A stretch of 64,000 bases of DNA from an uncultured Eubacteriales bacterium. Lineage in GTDB: Bacteria > Bacillota > Clostridia > Lachnospirales > CAMVHY01. Positions 34,071 through 46,457 of the stretch are shown here, in pieces; within the stretch, counting starts at the first letter, position 1; every line of letters starts with the position of its first letter. The notes under the pieces were generated by a model, which did no database searches, was not told the origin of the DNA, and saw only the letters and a program-made list of their open reading frames with translations. Location of the stretch: positions 36,681 to 100,680 of the forward strand of contig CAOVHW010000004.1 of the NCBI GenBank assembly GCA_948543815.1, read 5' to 3'. Both the position numbers and the translations under genes were made by a program.

Positions 34071-34155
34071 ATTGTAATTTTTTATATCAAAAATTTTTTC
34101 TGTGATAAATATTTTTTCTTAACATAAATATTTTTTTCGTATAAATAATTTTCTC

Positions 34156-34185
34156 TTGACAAATTCTTATCAACTATTTTACAAT
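34156..34185 (+). promoter_or_regulatory. promoter of rpoBC
   Basis: TTGACA (34156-34161), 18-nt spacer, TACAAT (34180-34185), 53 nt before the rpoB start. It is needed because no ribosomal-protein operon precedes rpoB here. Confidence 0.75.
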
Positions 34186-34238
34186 ATAAATTTGTGATAT
34201 TCTTGCTTGTAAATTATTTCTGTAGAAAGGGTGATTTT

Positions 34239-37200
34239 GTGAAGAAGGGTCGGATTCATCCCGTTAATTTGGGTGATAATGTTAGAATTAGCTATTCCTC
34301 AAATCATCAATTCTCTCAAATGCCTAACCTTATTGAGGTCCAAAAAAATAGTTTCCAATGGTTTATGGATGAGGGAATCCTTGAAGTCCTTAAAGAAATT
34401 TCCCCTATTACTGATTTTAATGGCAATTTAATTCTTGAGTTCCTCGATTACTCTAAAGGTAAACCTAAATATAATATTGCTGAATGTAAAGAATATGATA
34501 CTTCTTATTCTGTTCCTCTAAAATTACGTACCAGACTTATTAATAAAGAATTAGATGAAATTAAAGAACAAGATGTCTATATGGGCGAATTACCTATTAT
34601 GACTGATACTGGAACTTTCGTTATAAATGGTGCCGAACGTGTTATCGTTAGCCAACTCGTACGTTCACCTGGTGTTTACTACGATATTAATTTTGATAAA
34701 ACTGGCAATGAACTTATTAATTCAACTGTTATTCCTAATCGTGGCTCATGGATTGAGTACGAAACTGATTCCAACAATATATTTAGTATTCGTATTGATC
34801 GTACACGAAAATTACCTGTAACAGTTTTTTTACGTGCACTAGGTTTTGAAACAAATGATGAAATTTTAAAATTGTTCGGTGATGAGCCAAAAATATTAAA
34901 TACTCTCGATAAAGATTCTTCGTCAAATTATCAGGATGCCGTTATCGAAATTTATAAGAAAATTCGGCCGGGTGAGCCACCAACTTTAGAAAATGCTGAA
35001 AATTTATTTCATAATATGTTTTTTGATGCACGTCGCTATGATTTGGCACGCGTTGGTCGCTATAAAATTAATAAAAAATTGAGTTTTAAATACAGAATTG
35101 TTGGACATGAACTTGCCGAAGATGTTGTTGATATGGAAACCGGTGAACTTTTAGCAAAAGCTAATACCGTTTTGACGCGCAAACTTGCTAAATCAATTCA
35201 AGATGCTGCTGTTCCTTATGTCTTTATTAAAGTTGACGATATAAAAGTTAAAGTTTTGAGTAATTTATTTGTCGATGCGACTCCGTATCTAAAAAATTAT
35301 GGCTTGAATCCAAAAAAACTTGACATTTGGGAGAATGTTTATTTTCCTGTGCTTAAAGAATTGCTGGAAACTGCAAAAGATTCAAATGAACTTGAATCAC
35401 TTATAAAAGATAATATGTCGCGTCTTATTCCGCGTTTGCTTATGGTCGAAGATTTTATCGCAACAATTAATTACGTTATTAATTTGGAATACGGAATTGG
35501 CAGTAAAGATAATATCGACCATCTTGGTAATCGTCGGATACGTTCTGTCGGCGAACTCTTACAAAATCAATTTCGAATTGGTATGGTTCGTATGGAAAGA
35601 ATGATTCGTGAGCGTATGACGATTCAGGATATGGATATAGTTACTCCGCAGGCACTTATCAATATTCGACCGATTACGGCGATTTTAAAAGAATTTTTTG
35701 GTAGCTCACAGCTTTCACAGTTTATGGATCAAACGAATCCATTGGCTGAACTTACTCATAAACGAAGATTATCAGCGCTTGGTCCGGGTGGATTATCACG
35801 TGACCGCGCTGGATTTGACGTGCGCGATATTAACAGTTCGCATTATAGTCGTATGTGTCCAATTGAAACGCCTGAGGGCCCGAATATTGGACTTATAAAT
35901 TCGTTGGCAACTTATGCGAAAATTAATCAATATGGATTTATTGAGGCTCCGTATAGAGTTATTGACAAATCTGGTGAAAAACATTTTGTTACTGACAAGA
36001 TTATTTATATTGCGGCTGATGATGAAGAAGATTATATTATTGCGCAGGCAAATGAACCGCTTGATGAAAACGGTTGCTTTATTAATAAAAAAATTATTGT
36101 GCGCCACAAAGATGATATTTTTGAAATTGATAGTGATTCTGTAGATTTGATGGATGTTTCGCCAAAACAAATGGTTTCTGTTGCAACTGCTTTGATTCCA
36201 TTTTTGGAAAATGATGACGTAACTCGTGCATTGATGGGTTCAAATATGCAACGTCAAGCTGTTCCACTTATTCAAAGTGAATCGCCAATTGTTGGAACAG
36301 GTATGGAATTTAAAACCGGTTATGATTCAGGCGTTACAATTATTGCAAAAAATGATGGAGTAGTTGAAAAAGTTTCATCCGATGAAATTATTGTTAAAAA
36401 TAATCATGGCAAAAAAGATATTTACAAAAATACAACTTATTTGCGTAGCAATCAAAGTACGTGTATAAATCAAAAACCAATCGTTTTTAATGGACAAAAA
36501 ATTTCCAAAGGTCAAGTAATTGCTGATGGCCCCTCAACTTCTAATGGAGAACTCGCACTCGGCAGAAATCCACTTATCGGTTTCATGACATGGGAAGGTT
36601 ACAATTATGAAGATGCTGTTTTGCTGAGCGAGCGTCTTGTGCAAGATGATGTTTACACTTCAGTTCATATTGAAGAATATGAAGCTGAAGCGCGCGATAC
36701 GAAATTGGGACCGGAGGAAATGACGCGCGATATTCCGAATGTTGGCGAAGACATGTTAAAAAATCTTGACGCCAACGGAATTGTTCGCATTGGTGCGCTT
36801 GTACAACCAAATGACATTTTGGTTGGCAAAGTTACGCCGAAAGGTGAAACAGAATTGACAGCCGAAGAAAAATTGTTGCGCGCTATTTTTGGTGATAAAG
36901 CTCGTGAATTTCGCGACACTTCTTTGCGCGTTCCACATGGTGAAGGTGGAATTGTTGTTGACGTAAAAATTTTTACACGCGAAAATAAAGATGAAATTTC
37001 TGTTGGCATAAATAAATTGGTTCGTGTTTATATTGCGCAGAAAAGAAAAATTTCTGTTGGTGACAAAATGGCTGGACGTCATGGAAACAAAGGTGTTGTC
37101 TCGAGAGTTTTACCAGTTGAAGATATGCCGTTTTTGCCAAATGGACGCCCACTTGATATCGTTTTAAATCCATTGGGTGTTCCATCCCGTATGAATATCG

Positions 37201-38000
37201 GGCAGGTTCTTGAAGTACATCTTGGGCTTGCGGCAAAAGTTTTGAATTGGAAAGTTTCTACGCCAGTTTTTGACGGTGCAAACGAAATAGATATTATGGA
37301 TACGTTGGAACTCGCAAATGATTATTCAAATATGCAATGGGATGAGTTCGAAAAAAAATGGAAAGATGTACTTGACGATTTTATTTTTCAAAGTTTGAAA
37401 GAAAATAAAGGTAAGTCGGATGAATGGGCGGGCGTTCCAATTACGCGCGATGGTAAAATAAAATTGCGTGATGGACGTAGTGGCGAATATTTTGATAATC
37501 CAGTAACCGTTGGCTATATGCACTATTTAAAGCTTCATCATCTTGTTGATGATAAAATTCATGCGCGTTCAACTGGACCTTATTCACTTGTTACTCAGCA
37601 ACCATTAGGTGGTAAAGCTCAATTCGGTGGTCAAAGATTTGGAGAAATGGAAGTTTGGGCTCTCGAAGCATATGGCGCGTCATATACTTTACAAGAAATT
37701 TTGACAGTTAAGTCAGATGATATTGTCGGACGTGTGAAAGCGTACGAAGCAATTGTTAAAGGTGAAAATATTCCTGAGCCAGGTATTCCAGAATCTTTTA
37801 AGGTTTTGTTAAAAGAGTTGCAAGCTTTAGCGTTGGATATGAAAATCCTTTCGAATGACAATAAAGTTTTAGAAATTAAGGAAAGTGTCGATGATAATGA
37901 TGAAACTGATGTGCAAGTTACGGAAATTTTACCTGAAAATAATTTTAAATCTGAAACTAATTCCTTTGAAATTGTCGAAGAAAGTGATGATGAGTTTTAG
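34239..38000 (+). CDS. rpoB: RNA polymerase beta subunit
   Basis: RpoB forms the pincer and part of the active centre. The 1253-aa protein starts at GTG 34239 (K-K-G-R-I-H-P-V-N), set by AGAAAGGGTGA; the open frame 45 nt upstream has no ribosome site. The rifampicin pocket is wild type ([12 protein letters not shown] near residue 486, then [12 protein letters not shown]). Conserved [12 protein letters not shown] and the C-terminal [13 protein letters not shown] are present, followed by an acidic tail. rpoC follows after 41 nt. rplJ and rplL, usually just upstream, are replaced by the 795-aa gene. Confidence 0.98.
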   Translation: MKKGRIHPVNLGDNVRISYSSNHQFSQMPNLIEVQKNSFQWFMDEGILEVLKEISPITDFNGNLILEFLDYSKGKPKYNIAECKEYDTSYSVPLKLRTRLINKELDEIKEQDVYMGELPIMTDTGTFVINGAERVIVSQLVRSPGVYYDINFDKTGNELINSTVIPNRGSWIEYETDSNNIFSIRIDRTRKLPVTVFLRALGFETNDEILKLFGDEPKILNTLDKDSSSNYQDAVIEIYKKIRPGEPPTLENAENLFHNMFFDARRYDLARVGRYKINKKLSFKYRIVGHELAEDVVDMETGELLAKANTVLTRKLAKSIQDAAVPYVFIKVDDIKVKVLSNLFVDATPYLKNYGLNPKKLDIWENVYFPVLKELLETAKDSNELESLIKDNMSRLIPRLLMVEDFIATINYVINLEYGIGSKDNIDHLGNRRIRSVGELLQNQFRIGMVRMERMIRERMTIQDMDIVTPQALINIRPITAILKEFFGSSQLSQFMDQTNPLAELTHKRRLSALGPGGLSRDRAGFDVRDINSSHYSRMCPIETPEGPNIGLINSLATYAKINQYGFIEAPYRVIDKSGEKHFVTDKIIYIAADDEEDYIIAQANEPLDENGCFINKKIIVRHKDDIFEIDSDSVDLMDVSPKQMVSVATALIPFLENDDVTRALMGSNMQRQAVPLIQSESPIVGTGMEFKTGYDSGVTIIAKNDGVVEKVSSDEIIVKNNHGKKDIYKNTTYLRSNQSTCINQKPIVFNGQKISKGQVIADGPSTSNGELALGRNPLIGFMTWEGYNYEDAVLLSERLVQDDVYTSVHIEEYEAEARDTKLGPEEMTRDIPNVGEDMLKNLDANGIVRIGALVQPNDILVGKVTPKGETELTAEEKLLRAIFGDKAREFRDTSLRVPHGEGGIVVDVKIFTRENKDEISVGINKLVRVYIAQKRKISVGDKMAGRHGNKGVVSRVLPVEDMPFLPNGRPLDIVLNPLGVPSRMNIGQVLEVHLGLAAKVLNWKVSTPVFDGANEIDIMDTLELANDYSNMQWDEFEKKWKDVLDDFIFQSLKENKGKSDEWAGVPITRDGKIKLRDGRSGEYFDNPVTVGYMHYLKLHHLVDDKIHARSTGPYSLVTQQPLGGKAQFGGQRFGEMEVWALEAYGASYTLQEILTVKSDDIVGRVKAYEAIVKGENIPEPGIPESFKVLLKELQALALDMKILSNDNKVLEIKESVDDNDETDVQVTEILPENNFKSETNSFEIVEESDDEF

Positions 38001-38041
38001 TTAGACGAATTTTAAATAAATTACCCGAAGGAGTTTTATCA

Positions 38042-41000
38042 ATGTCAAATGGTTTTGATAATACGCTTAATTTTGATTCAATTGGAATTGGGTTAGCGTC
38101 GCCGGAAAAAATTCGCGAATGGTCTAAAGGTGAAGTTAAAAAACCTGAAACTATTAACTACCGTACACTTAAACCGGAACGCGATGGTTTGTTTTGCGAA
38201 AAAATTTTTGGCCCTACAAAAGATTGGGAATGCCATTGCGGTAAATATAAACGTATCCGATATAAAGGCGTGGTTTGTGACCGATGTGGCGTCGAAGTTA
38301 CGAAAGCAAAAGTTCGTCGTGAACGTATGGGTCATATTGAATTGGCTTGCCCTGTTTCGCATATTTGGTATTTTCGTGGAATACCTAGTCGTATCGGAAT
38401 AGTTTTGGGAATTTCGCCGCGTGCTCTTGAAAGAATTTTATATTTTTCTTCATATATAGTTCTTGATTCTGGAAATACGCCGCTCATGCAAAAACAAATG
38501 CTTAGTGAAAAAGAATACCGTGAAGCGTATGACAATTATGGTAATACTTTTCGTGTTGGTATGGGCGCCGAAGCAATTAAAGAATTACTACAAAAAATTG
38601 ACGTTGAAAAAGAAGTTAAAGAATTAAAAGAAGAATTAAAAAATTCTTCAGGGCAAAAATGGTTACGCATTATAAAAAAATTGGAAGTAATGGAATCGTT
38701 TCTTGTATCCGGCAATAAACCTGAATGGATGATACTCGAAGCACTTCCTGTAATTCCGCCAGAATTACGACCGATGGTTCAACTTGATGGTGGCCGGTTT
38801 GCTACTTCCGATTTAAATGATTTATATCGTCGTGTTATAAATCGCAATAATCGTTTGAAAAGATTATTGGACTTAAGCGCGCCGGATATTATTGTCAGAA
38901 ATGAAAAGCGAATGCTTCAAGAAGCAGTCGATGCTTTATTAGATAATACGCGGCGCGGAAAACCTGTAACTGGTGCGAATAATCGTCCGCTTAAATCTTT
39001 ATCAGATTTGTTAAAGGGCAAGCAGGGACGTTTTAGACAAAATCTTTTGGGAAAACGTGTAGATTATTCTGGACGTTCTGTTATAGTTGTTGGCCCAAAT
39101 TTGAAAATTTATCAGTGTGGTTTACCAAAAGAAATGGCAATTGAATTATTTAAGCCATTTGTTATGAAAAAACTTGTGGAAAACAATTTGGCGCATAATA
39201 TAAAATCTGCTAAACGTATGGTTGAAAAATTGCAGGTTGAAGTTTGGGATATGCTCGAAGATGTTATAAAAGAACATCCGGTTATGTTAAATCGTGCGCC
39301 GACGTTGCATCGACTTGGCATTCAAGCATTTGAACCGGTTTTGGTTGAAGGTCGTGCGATAAAATTGCATCCACTTGTTTGTGCGGCATATAATGCGGAT
39401 TTTGACGGCGACCAAATGGCTGTTCATATTCCTTTGTCGGTTGAAGCACAAGCTGAATGTAGATTTTTGTTGCTGGCACCGAATAATTTATTGAAGCCGT
39501 CTGACGGTGAACCGGTTACTGTTCCATCACAGGACATGGTTTTAGGTATTTATTATTTGACATTGCAAAAAGAAAATGAGCTCGGTGAAAATAAAATTTT
39601 TGCAGATGCAAACGAAGCTATTTTGGCTTATCAAAATAATTTGATTAGTTTACATGCAAAAATAAATGTGCGTCGTAAAATTAATAATGAAAGTAAAATA
39701 GTTGAGACAACAGTTGGTAGAATTATTTTTAATGAAGCGATTCCACAAGATATTGGATTTGTTGATCGTTCAATTCCAGAGAATATTTTTAAATACGAAA
39801 TAGATTTCCTTACCGATAAAAAATTATTGTGTAAAATAATCGAGCGTTGTATTAACAAACATGGCTCGACACAAACTGCTATTGTTTTGGATAAAATTAA
39901 AGAACTTGGTTTCAAATTTTCTACGCGTGGTGCGTTGACTGTTTCCGTTTCAGATATGGAAATTCCATCGGAAAAGAAAAATTATTTGGATGAAGCTGAA
40001 CAAAATGTTGAAAAGATTACGAAAATGTATCATCGTGGTTTGATGACGGATGAAGAACGCTATATTAAAGTTATTGACGTTTGGAATATTGCCAATGATA
40101 AAATTACAAACAAATTATTTGACGGGCTTGGTCAGTATAATAATATTTACATGATGGCAAATTCAGGTGCGCGTGGTTCTAAAAATCAAATTAAACAGTT
40201 GGCTGGTATGCGTGGGCTTATGGCTAGTCCGACTGGAAAAATTATTGAACTTCCAATTAAGTCAAATTTCCGTGAAGGTTTGTCCGTTTTGGAATATTTT
40301 ATTTCTGCACACGGTGCACGCAAAGGTTTGGCCGATATGGCTTTGCGTACTGCCGACTCAGGTTATTTGACTCGTCGACTTGTTGATGTTTCGCAGGATA
40401 TTATTGTTCGTGAGTGGGATTGTTGTGAAAATCATGAGCATGTTCCATTTATGGAAGTACATGCGTTCAAGGATAATGACGAAATTATTGAGCCACTTTG
40501 CGATAGAATTCGTGGACGTTGGTCGGTTGAAGATATTTATAATCCGTCCAATGGTGAATTGATTGTTGCAAAAGACACGATGATTACGCCGGATCAAGCT
40601 GATTTGATAGATTCACTTGGAATCGAAAGCGTGAAAATTCGTACGATTTTAACTTGTCGTTCAAAAATTGGTATTTGCTCAAAATGTTATGGGGCAAATA
40701 TGGCGTCGGGGCGTATCACAAGAATAGGTGAAGCCGTTGGAATTATTGCGGCGCAATCGATTGGTGAGCCCGGTACTCAGTTGACAATGCGCAACTTCCA
40801 CGAAGGTGGTATTGCTAGCAGTGAAGACATCACTCAAGGTTTACCACGTGTCGAAGAATTATTTGAGGCACGTCGACCAAAAGGTGTTGCAATTATTTCT
40901 GAGATTGCTGGGAAAGTTTCTGTTAGCGATGAAAGGAAAAACCACAAAGTTACAATTGTGAATGATACGGAAACGAAAGAATATGTAATTCCGTTTGGAG

Positions 41001-41617
41001 CAAGGTTGAAAGTTTACAGTGGAGACACAATTGAAGCAGGTGACGAAATTACTGAAGGAAATATTTATCCGCAAGATATTTTGCGAATAAAAGGGGTCAG
41101 AGGTGTTCAGGATTATTTGCTGCGTGAGGTTCAACGTGTTTATCGTTTGCAGGGTGTTGACATTAATGACAAGCATATTGAAGTTATTGTTCGGCAAATG
41201 TTAAAGCGTGTGAAAATTGAGGAAAGCGGCGATACAAATCTTTTGCCGGGGAATTTTATTGATTGGATTGAGTATGAAGATATAAATGCAAAAAATATAG
41301 CGCAAAATCTTGTACCGGTAAAAGGCGAGCGTTTGTTGATGGGAATTACAAAAGCTTCATTGGCGACGGATTCATTTTTATCGGCGGCATCGTTCCAGGA
41401 AACTACAAAAGTTTTAACGGAAGCAGCAATACGTGGCAAAACTGATCCACTTATTGGTTTGAAGGAAAATGTTATAATAGGTAAGTTGATACCGGCTGGA
41501 ACAGGTACGAATTTGTATCAAAAATTACAGATAGAAACTGAAGATGAAAATGCTGAAGAAGAAATTAAACAAAATGCTGAACAAGTTTCACAAGAAAAAA
41601 TTAAAGTTGAAAACTAA
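38042..41617 (+). CDS. rpoC: RNA polymerase beta' subunit
   Basis: RpoC is the catalytic subunit. The N-terminal zinc site is C-H-C-G-K-Y with C-D-R-C. The Mg2+-binding N-A-D-F-D-G-D-Q-M lies near residue 452, and the second zinc cluster ([11 protein letters not shown]) near 875. The bridge and trigger regions are intact. At 1191 aa it has the compact Bacillota form without large insertions. ATG follows GAAGGAG, 41 nt behind rpoB. A strong terminator follows. Neither rpsL-rpsG-fusA nor an L7Ae-like gene comes next; a 1502-aa unknown gene does. Confidence 0.98.
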   Translation: MSNGFDNTLNFDSIGIGLASPEKIREWSKGEVKKPETINYRTLKPERDGLFCEKIFGPTKDWECHCGKYKRIRYKGVVCDRCGVEVTKAKVRRERMGHIELACPVSHIWYFRGIPSRIGIVLGISPRALERILYFSSYIVLDSGNTPLMQKQMLSEKEYREAYDNYGNTFRVGMGAEAIKELLQKIDVEKEVKELKEELKNSSGQKWLRIIKKLEVMESFLVSGNKPEWMILEALPVIPPELRPMVQLDGGRFATSDLNDLYRRVINRNNRLKRLLDLSAPDIIVRNEKRMLQEAVDALLDNTRRGKPVTGANNRPLKSLSDLLKGKQGRFRQNLLGKRVDYSGRSVIVVGPNLKIYQCGLPKEMAIELFKPFVMKKLVENNLAHNIKSAKRMVEKLQVEVWDMLEDVIKEHPVMLNRAPTLHRLGIQAFEPVLVEGRAIKLHPLVCAAYNADFDGDQMAVHIPLSVEAQAECRFLLLAPNNLLKPSDGEPVTVPSQDMVLGIYYLTLQKENELGENKIFADANEAILAYQNNLISLHAKINVRRKINNESKIVETTVGRIIFNEAIPQDIGFVDRSIPENIFKYEIDFLTDKKLLCKIIERCINKHGSTQTAIVLDKIKELGFKFSTRGALTVSVSDMEIPSEKKNYLDEAEQNVEKITKMYHRGLMTDEERYIKVIDVWNIANDKITNKLFDGLGQYNNIYMMANSGARGSKNQIKQLAGMRGLMASPTGKIIELPIKSNFREGLSVLEYFISAHGARKGLADMALRTADSGYLTRRLVDVSQDIIVREWDCCENHEHVPFMEVHAFKDNDEIIEPLCDRIRGRWSVEDIYNPSNGELIVAKDTMITPDQADLIDSLGIESVKIRTILTCRSKIGICSKCYGANMASGRITRIGEAVGIIAAQSIGEPGTQLTMRNFHEGGIASSEDITQGLPRVEELFEARRPKGVAIISEIAGKVSVSDERKNHKVTIVNDTETKEYVIPFGARLKVYSGDTIEAGDEITEGNIYPQDILRIKGVRGVQDYLLREVQRVYRLQGVDINDKHIEVIVRQMLKRVKIEESGDTNLLPGNFIDWIEYEDINAKNIAQNLVPVKGERLLMGITKASLATDSFLSAASFQETTKVLTEAAIRGKTDPLIGLKENVIIGKLIPAGTGTNLYQKLQIETEDENAEEEIKQNAEQVSQEKIKVEN

Positions 41618-41633
41618 ATTTTAATAATAAGAA

Positions 41634-41668
41634 AGGCAGTGCATAAATTTTTTGCACTGTCTTTTTTT
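41634..41668 (+). terminator. intrinsic terminator of rpoBC
   Basis: A 10-bp stem (41634-41643 with 41653-41662, one G-U) followed by TTTTTTT. Confidence 0.9.
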
Positions 41669-41713
41669 GTTTTGATTTCAAAATTTTCTGTTTAAATTAT
41701 TTTTGAATTGTTT

Positions 41714-41719
41714 TATAAT
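41714..41719 (+). promoter_or_regulatory. -10 box before the 1502-aa gene
   Basis: TATAAT lies 32 nt before the start codon. TTTAAA, 17 nt further upstream (41691-41696), could serve as a weak -35. Confidence 0.45.
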
Positions 41720-41750
41720 AAAATTATTATATTAAACCAAAATTGGGAGT

Positions 41751-44700
41751 TTGATTTCTATGAATGAAAATGTAATTTATAATAGAAAATTCAAAAATAT
41801 GTTGGCAGTTAAAGATGAAAATGGCGAGAATAAATTATTACCGGTAATTAATATCACTGAATTGGCTAAACTTATGCAATTTGGACAAATGGCATTTTAT
41901 TTTTCACTTTTGAATACTTGCAGAAAGTGGGATAGTTTGAATAAATCTTTTTCAGCTGAAAATACTTCACTTATAGCTAGCAAAGCAGAAATTTCTAGAA
42001 ATGATATTGAAAGACTTCGTAGCAGTATATTTGAAAATGAAAATCCTGATACTATGGAATTAATGTGTTCAATTTCGCCAGTTAAAAATAAAATGATAAG
42101 AATGAATTTTCTTGATACTGATTATGTTGGTGTTAAATTTGAAGGCGATGTTTTGTGGTGGCTCTGTCAGGGAACATATCGCCTTAAAAAATTTCCTAAA
42201 AATAATGGTTTTCCGATTTTAATAAATGCAAAGTGGTGCAATATTTCAAAAAATATAATGGATTTTTTTAGTAAAATAAAAATTGCAAATGGTGATAAAA
42301 AATATACTAAAGATGATTTTGATTTCTTAAATATTTTTTTTGAATCTAGTGAACCTGAATATAATATTCCAACAGATAAAAATGGCTATCTTACGATTAG
42401 CGATAATGATGATATACATAAACTTAATGATGCCGGTAAAAAAATATTGGAGGTTTCAATAAATAAATTAAAAATTGAGGATCGGGTTTCTATTAAAGCA
42501 ATAGAAGATGAGTTAATAAGTATGGCAGAATATTTTTCAACGCCTGGTGTAGATGGCCAATTTAAAGAATCAGAAAAAGTTAATTATATCGATGAAATAA
42601 AACTTCAACTTTGTGGAAGATTTGATAGAATAGGATTAAATTCTTCGATACTTGGTAAAGATTTATTGCCGAATGAAGCTTATGATTATGCTAATTCAGG
42701 ACATATTTATTATTTTATGTTATACATTTATACATGTTTATTGCCATATGTGTTGGAAATTTTTGAAAAAGGAGTGAAGGCAACTCTTAAAAAGAGAAAA
42801 TTGGTTATCGACCGAGTATTGAAAATTATAAATGATTTTAGAAAAAAATCATTGCTAAAAAAATATTCAAGTTTGAAATCTATAGCTAGTGCAATTTGTG
42901 ATCCTGAAATGTTTAAATTTTTTAATTCTGAAACTTTTGAAGATTTTGCAGAAAAAATAAACGATATGGCTATGATTTTTCATAATGCTATGTTTGCAGG
43001 TGAAGTTAAAACTGTAACTAGGCAAGCTGGTACACATTATCAAATTACACAATTTGATTTTGTGTGTTTAGATTTGCGTGAAAGAACATATGCTGATGGA
43101 TTTTGGTTAAATGGTAATTTCGCAGTTCCTATTACTAAATTATTTAAACATTATAAAATAGAAGCAAATTTACCAGAATTAATTAGTGATGGTAATCAAC
43201 AAATTCCTGATAAATTTGAATGGTTCAAGTTTCCATGTAAAATTTCTGAATTAAGATGTTCTGAATTAAATGAATTAGAACCTGAGCAAGTAGTTGAGAA
43301 TATAAAAATATTCAGTAATTTTCAAATAAGCCAATTTGGAATAAAAAATATTATTAACGTATTTGAATGTGTATGTGCTCCGCAAAATAACTATACAGAA
43401 AATGACAAACAAAATGTTTTCTTAAAGTTTTTTGAAAATACAAATGGATTAATAATTTATTTATCTGCTGAACAAATTCTAAATTGGCAAAATTATATTC
43501 CTACTTTAAACCTTGAAAATTGTCGTTATGGATTAATTAAAGATAAAATGATAATATTGGCTGGTTATATAAATGAAAATAAATTTTCTCCTGAATATGA
43601 AAAAGCATTTTTCATTTCTTTATCCAGAAGATATGATAGAATAGATATTTATAAAGTAATTTTGCCTAAAAAAATTATAGATAACCAAGATAGTATTAAT
43701 TTTAGTAATTTGTTTAATATCGATGAATATAGTCAATGTAAAAGTTTTATTGATGAAGATTTTCAAGCAAATTTTTTTCGATATCTTCATGAAAATTTAA
43801 ATGATGAGGACGCCAAAAAATTTATTACTAAGAAGTATATTTCAGATTTGTTTTTTATAAATTCTAATATGAAGATAAATGAAATTTATAATTTATTTTA
43901 TACAGATAATGATGATAATCTTAAAGATAAATTTTTTCCTAAATATAAAGCTAAAGAATTAATAATTTTTATGGAAGAAAATAATATACCAAAAGATATA
44001 TCTCAAAGATTAAAAATTTATACATCTCAAAAATATCTCTTTAATGAATTTTTGAATTATATTTTTGGAAAAGAAGAAGATGAACAATTATTAAATATTG
44101 TAGTAAATAAAATGAACGCTGAACCGGAATTAATTTCATGGTTAAGTTGCGAGCAAATTTTGAAGTTTGTAAATTTTTGTTCAGTTGTTATGCAAAAAAC
44201 GGAAAGTAATCGGTTTTTCGAATTATGCAAAATGTATTCAAAAGATTATGAACTTTTTATGCATTTTGGAAAAAATATATCTGCTTTTCCCAAAAATTTA
44301 TTAAAGGTCTTTCCACGTTTAACAAATTTTTTATCAGCTGAACAAATTTGGAATTTACGAGAAAATATAACTTTTGATAAAAATTTTAATAAATTTTTAG
44401 ATTTAATGAAATATGTTTTTGATGAAAATAAAGATATAAATTTTTTGAAAGATATATTGCGGCAAACACCATCTTTAATAAAAAAAATAGATACTTTTTG
44501 TCGGATTTTTAATGAAAAAGAATTTAAAAATTTAGATGTAAAATTTAAATACCTTTGTAAGTTAATGTTAGATAATAACGGAAATTTTGATGAAGATTTT
44601 GTTTCAATTATTAAGTCAAATATTAACCTTAATTCATTCTATAATGTTTTTTACATGATTGAGTTTATATATGGAATTGATAATATACCTAATGACTATA

Positions 44701-46259
44701 AAACGGTTTTGGTACATTTTACAAATGATTTTAATTGTAATTTTTACGTAACTGTAATATGTTTATCTTTTTTGGAATTTTGTTATAATTATACCGAATG
44801 TAATGAAGAAAATTTTGTTGCTGTATTAAAAAAATTAATTTCTTATTATCCAGATAGTCTTAAATATTTTTTTTCAGATGATGAAAATGAGAGATTAAAT
44901 TTTAAAAATATACATTTTCATTATATTAGACATTTTACAGAGAGCAAAAGTACCAAATCATTTGTTTTGTACTGCCGAGAAAAAATAAACAATGATATAA
45001 CTATAAATTTGTCAGTCAGACAAATATTTGCACTATGGGAAATAGGAAAAAATAATGAACTTAATAAAATACTTATGAATTTATTTTTGGATGCTAATGC
45101 GAACGATGAATATTTTTATATTATTACAGAATATAAGAAAAATATTTTAAAAGATATGTTAAGGCATGACAATGACAATAGATTATTGAAAAAATTAGCA
45201 AAAACTGGCAGTTATGGAATATTAAGTGGTTTTACATCTGAACAATTTGTCATCGCAAATGAAGAAATTGCCGAATTTTGGATCTGTTCAAAACAAACAA
45301 ATGATTTAATCGATTATATTTTAGATAAAGAATTAGAAATAACTTTTTCATTTTTAGATAAAATATTTCATATTGTTAGTATTAATAAATTTGATTATGA
45401 TGAATTCAAAATTAAAAATCTTATTGATTCGTGTCATGAATTTGATGTAAAAAATCGATTATTTCAAAAATATAGGTATGCACTTAATTTTTTTGAACCG
45501 CAACAAATTGTTATATTAAATGAAAAGATTAGTGAGAGTGATTTTGTAGATTATATTGGGCCTAATAAGATTAAAGATTTAATCGCTTATATTTTAGATA
45601 ACAATTTAGAAATAGACATTTCATTTTTAAAAAAAATATTTTTTGGTGTTTTTAGATTTGATGGTTTTGTAGATAATTTGCATTGTGAAAGATCAAAAAT
45701 AGGAAAGCTTTTTCATCTTTGCAATTGTACAAAAAACGAAAAAATTTTTTGTTTGCAATATAAATATGCTCAACTTTCATGGGGATTCAGGCAAAGGTCT
45801 TTTGTAAAAAGATTTTTTGAACCTTCACTTGAATTTGGTGGTATTTTTATAAGTGAATTTTTTGAAAAGTTCCCGGAAGCAAAAAAAAATTATTTAAAAG
45901 ATATAGAATACGAAAATAAACCGAAATTAATAGGATTAATTTGTAGTTTACCTTCTATAGTAACATCTGCAATTATGTTTACAATTCTTGCATTAGGTTT
46001 TGTGTCGTTAGGTGTTGGCTTAGGAGTAGGTATATCAGCAGCTGTAATAGGTTTGCCTTTACTTATATATAATCTCGTTCCTCTTATAAAAAATGGAATT
46101 AAAAAATGGAAAATTAATCATTTTTCTTCTAACAATCAAAACCTTAGTCCAGAAAGTCCGACTCAAAGTCGGCAACCAAGAAACAATATTATGAATCAGG
46201 AACGAAATCGGACAGATCGACCACCAACAACACAACCGCCACGAGTACCATCAATATAA
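41751..46259 (+). CDS. unknown 1502-aa repeat protein with C-terminal membrane hairpin
   Basis: I recognise no family. The first 550 residues are mixed, with several aromatic-rich stretches. From about 550 the protein is a helical solenoid in which a short motif recurs: L-S-A-E-Q-I (571), L-S-C-E-Q-I (797), L-S-A-E-Q-I (860), L-S-V-R-Q-I (1086), F-T-S-E-Q-F (1160) and F-E-P-Q-Q-I (1248). The last two start clear tandem repeats of about 90 aa. A hydrophobic hairpin lies at about 1400-1450, then a Pro/Arg/Asn-rich tail. No signal peptide. TTG at 41751 could be read as start, but an ATG at 41761 is in another frame; in frame, M-I-S-M-N-E gives ATG 41760 as the likelier start after TTGGGAG. Arg is mostly AGA. 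Confidence 0.8.
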   Translation: MISMNENVIYNRKFKNMLAVKDENGENKLLPVINITELAKLMQFGQMAFYFSLLNTCRKWDSLNKSFSAENTSLIASKAEISRNDIERLRSSIFENENPDTMELMCSISPVKNKMIRMNFLDTDYVGVKFEGDVLWWLCQGTYRLKKFPKNNGFPILINAKWCNISKNIMDFFSKIKIANGDKKYTKDDFDFLNIFFESSEPEYNIPTDKNGYLTISDNDDIHKLNDAGKKILEVSINKLKIEDRVSIKAIEDELISMAEYFSTPGVDGQFKESEKVNYIDEIKLQLCGRFDRIGLNSSILGKDLLPNEAYDYANSGHIYYFMLYIYTCLLPYVLEIFEKGVKATLKKRKLVIDRVLKIINDFRKKSLLKKYSSLKSIASAICDPEMFKFFNSETFEDFAEKINDMAMIFHNAMFAGEVKTVTRQAGTHYQITQFDFVCLDLRERTYADGFWLNGNFAVPITKLFKHYKIEANLPELISDGNQQIPDKFEWFKFPCKISELRCSELNELEPEQVVENIKIFSNFQISQFGIKNIINVFECVCAPQNNYTENDKQNVFLKFFENTNGLIIYLSAEQILNWQNYIPTLNLENCRYGLIKDKMIILAGYINENKFSPEYEKAFFISLSRRYDRIDIYKVILPKKIIDNQDSINFSNLFNIDEYSQCKSFIDEDFQANFFRYLHENLNDEDAKKFITKKYISDLFFINSNMKINEIYNLFYTDNDDNLKDKFFPKYKAKELIIFMEENNIPKDISQRLKIYTSQKYLFNEFLNYIFGKEEDEQLLNIVVNKMNAEPELISWLSCEQILKFVNFCSVVMQKTESNRFFELCKMYSKDYELFMHFGKNISAFPKNLLKVFPRLTNFLSAEQIWNLRENITFDKNFNKFLDLMKYVFDENKDINFLKDILRQTPSLIKKIDTFCRIFNEKEFKNLDVKFKYLCKLMLDNNGNFDEDFVSIIKSNINLNSFYNVFYMIEFIYGIDNIPNDYKTVLVHFTNDFNCNFYVTVICLSFLEFCYNYTECNEENFVAVLKKLISYYPDSLKYFFSDDENERLNFKNIHFHYIRHFTESKSTKSFVLYCREKINNDITINLSVRQIFALWEIGKNNELNKILMNLFLDANANDEYFYIITEYKKNILKDMLRHDNDNRLLKKLAKTGSYGILSGFTSEQFVIANEEIAEFWICSKQTNDLIDYILDKELEITFSFLDKIFHIVSINKFDYDEFKIKNLIDSCHEFDVKNRLFQKYRYALNFFEPQQIVILNEKISESDFVDYIGPNKIKDLIAYILDNNLEIDISFLKKIFFGVFRFDGFVDNLHCERSKIGKLFHLCNCTKNEKIFCLQYKYAQLSWGFRQRSFVKRFFEPSLEFGGIFISEFFEKFPEAKKNYLKDIEYENKPKLIGLICSLPSIVTSAIMFTILALGFVSLGVGLGVGISAAVIGLPLLIYNLVPLIKNGIKKWKINHFSSNNQNLSPESPTQSRQPRNNIMNQERNRTDRPPTTQPPRVPSI

Positions 46260-46284
46260 TTATGAAGATAAAAATAAAATTGAG

Positions 46285-46327
46285 AATGTCTTAGCTTATT
46301 AATTTTTTAAGCTAAGACATTTTTTTT
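46285..46327 (+). terminator. intrinsic terminator of the 1502-aa gene
   Basis: A 14-bp perfect stem (46285-46298 with 46308-46321) followed by a T run. Confidence 0.92.
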
Positions 46328-46428
46328 GCGGATAAAAATATTTTTTGTTGAAATTCATTTCCAAAAAGCTTATTCTTATAAATTATGTAGGAAATAAATT
46401 TTACAGTCTGATTTTATTTTTCTTTGGC

Positions 46429-46434
46429 TATAAT
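46429..46434 (+). promoter_or_regulatory. -10 box before mreB
   Basis: TATAAT lies 24 nt before the mreB ATG. No convincing -35 at the right distance. Confidence 0.4.
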
Positions 46435-46457
46435 ATTTTTTACGGAGTGGATTTCTT

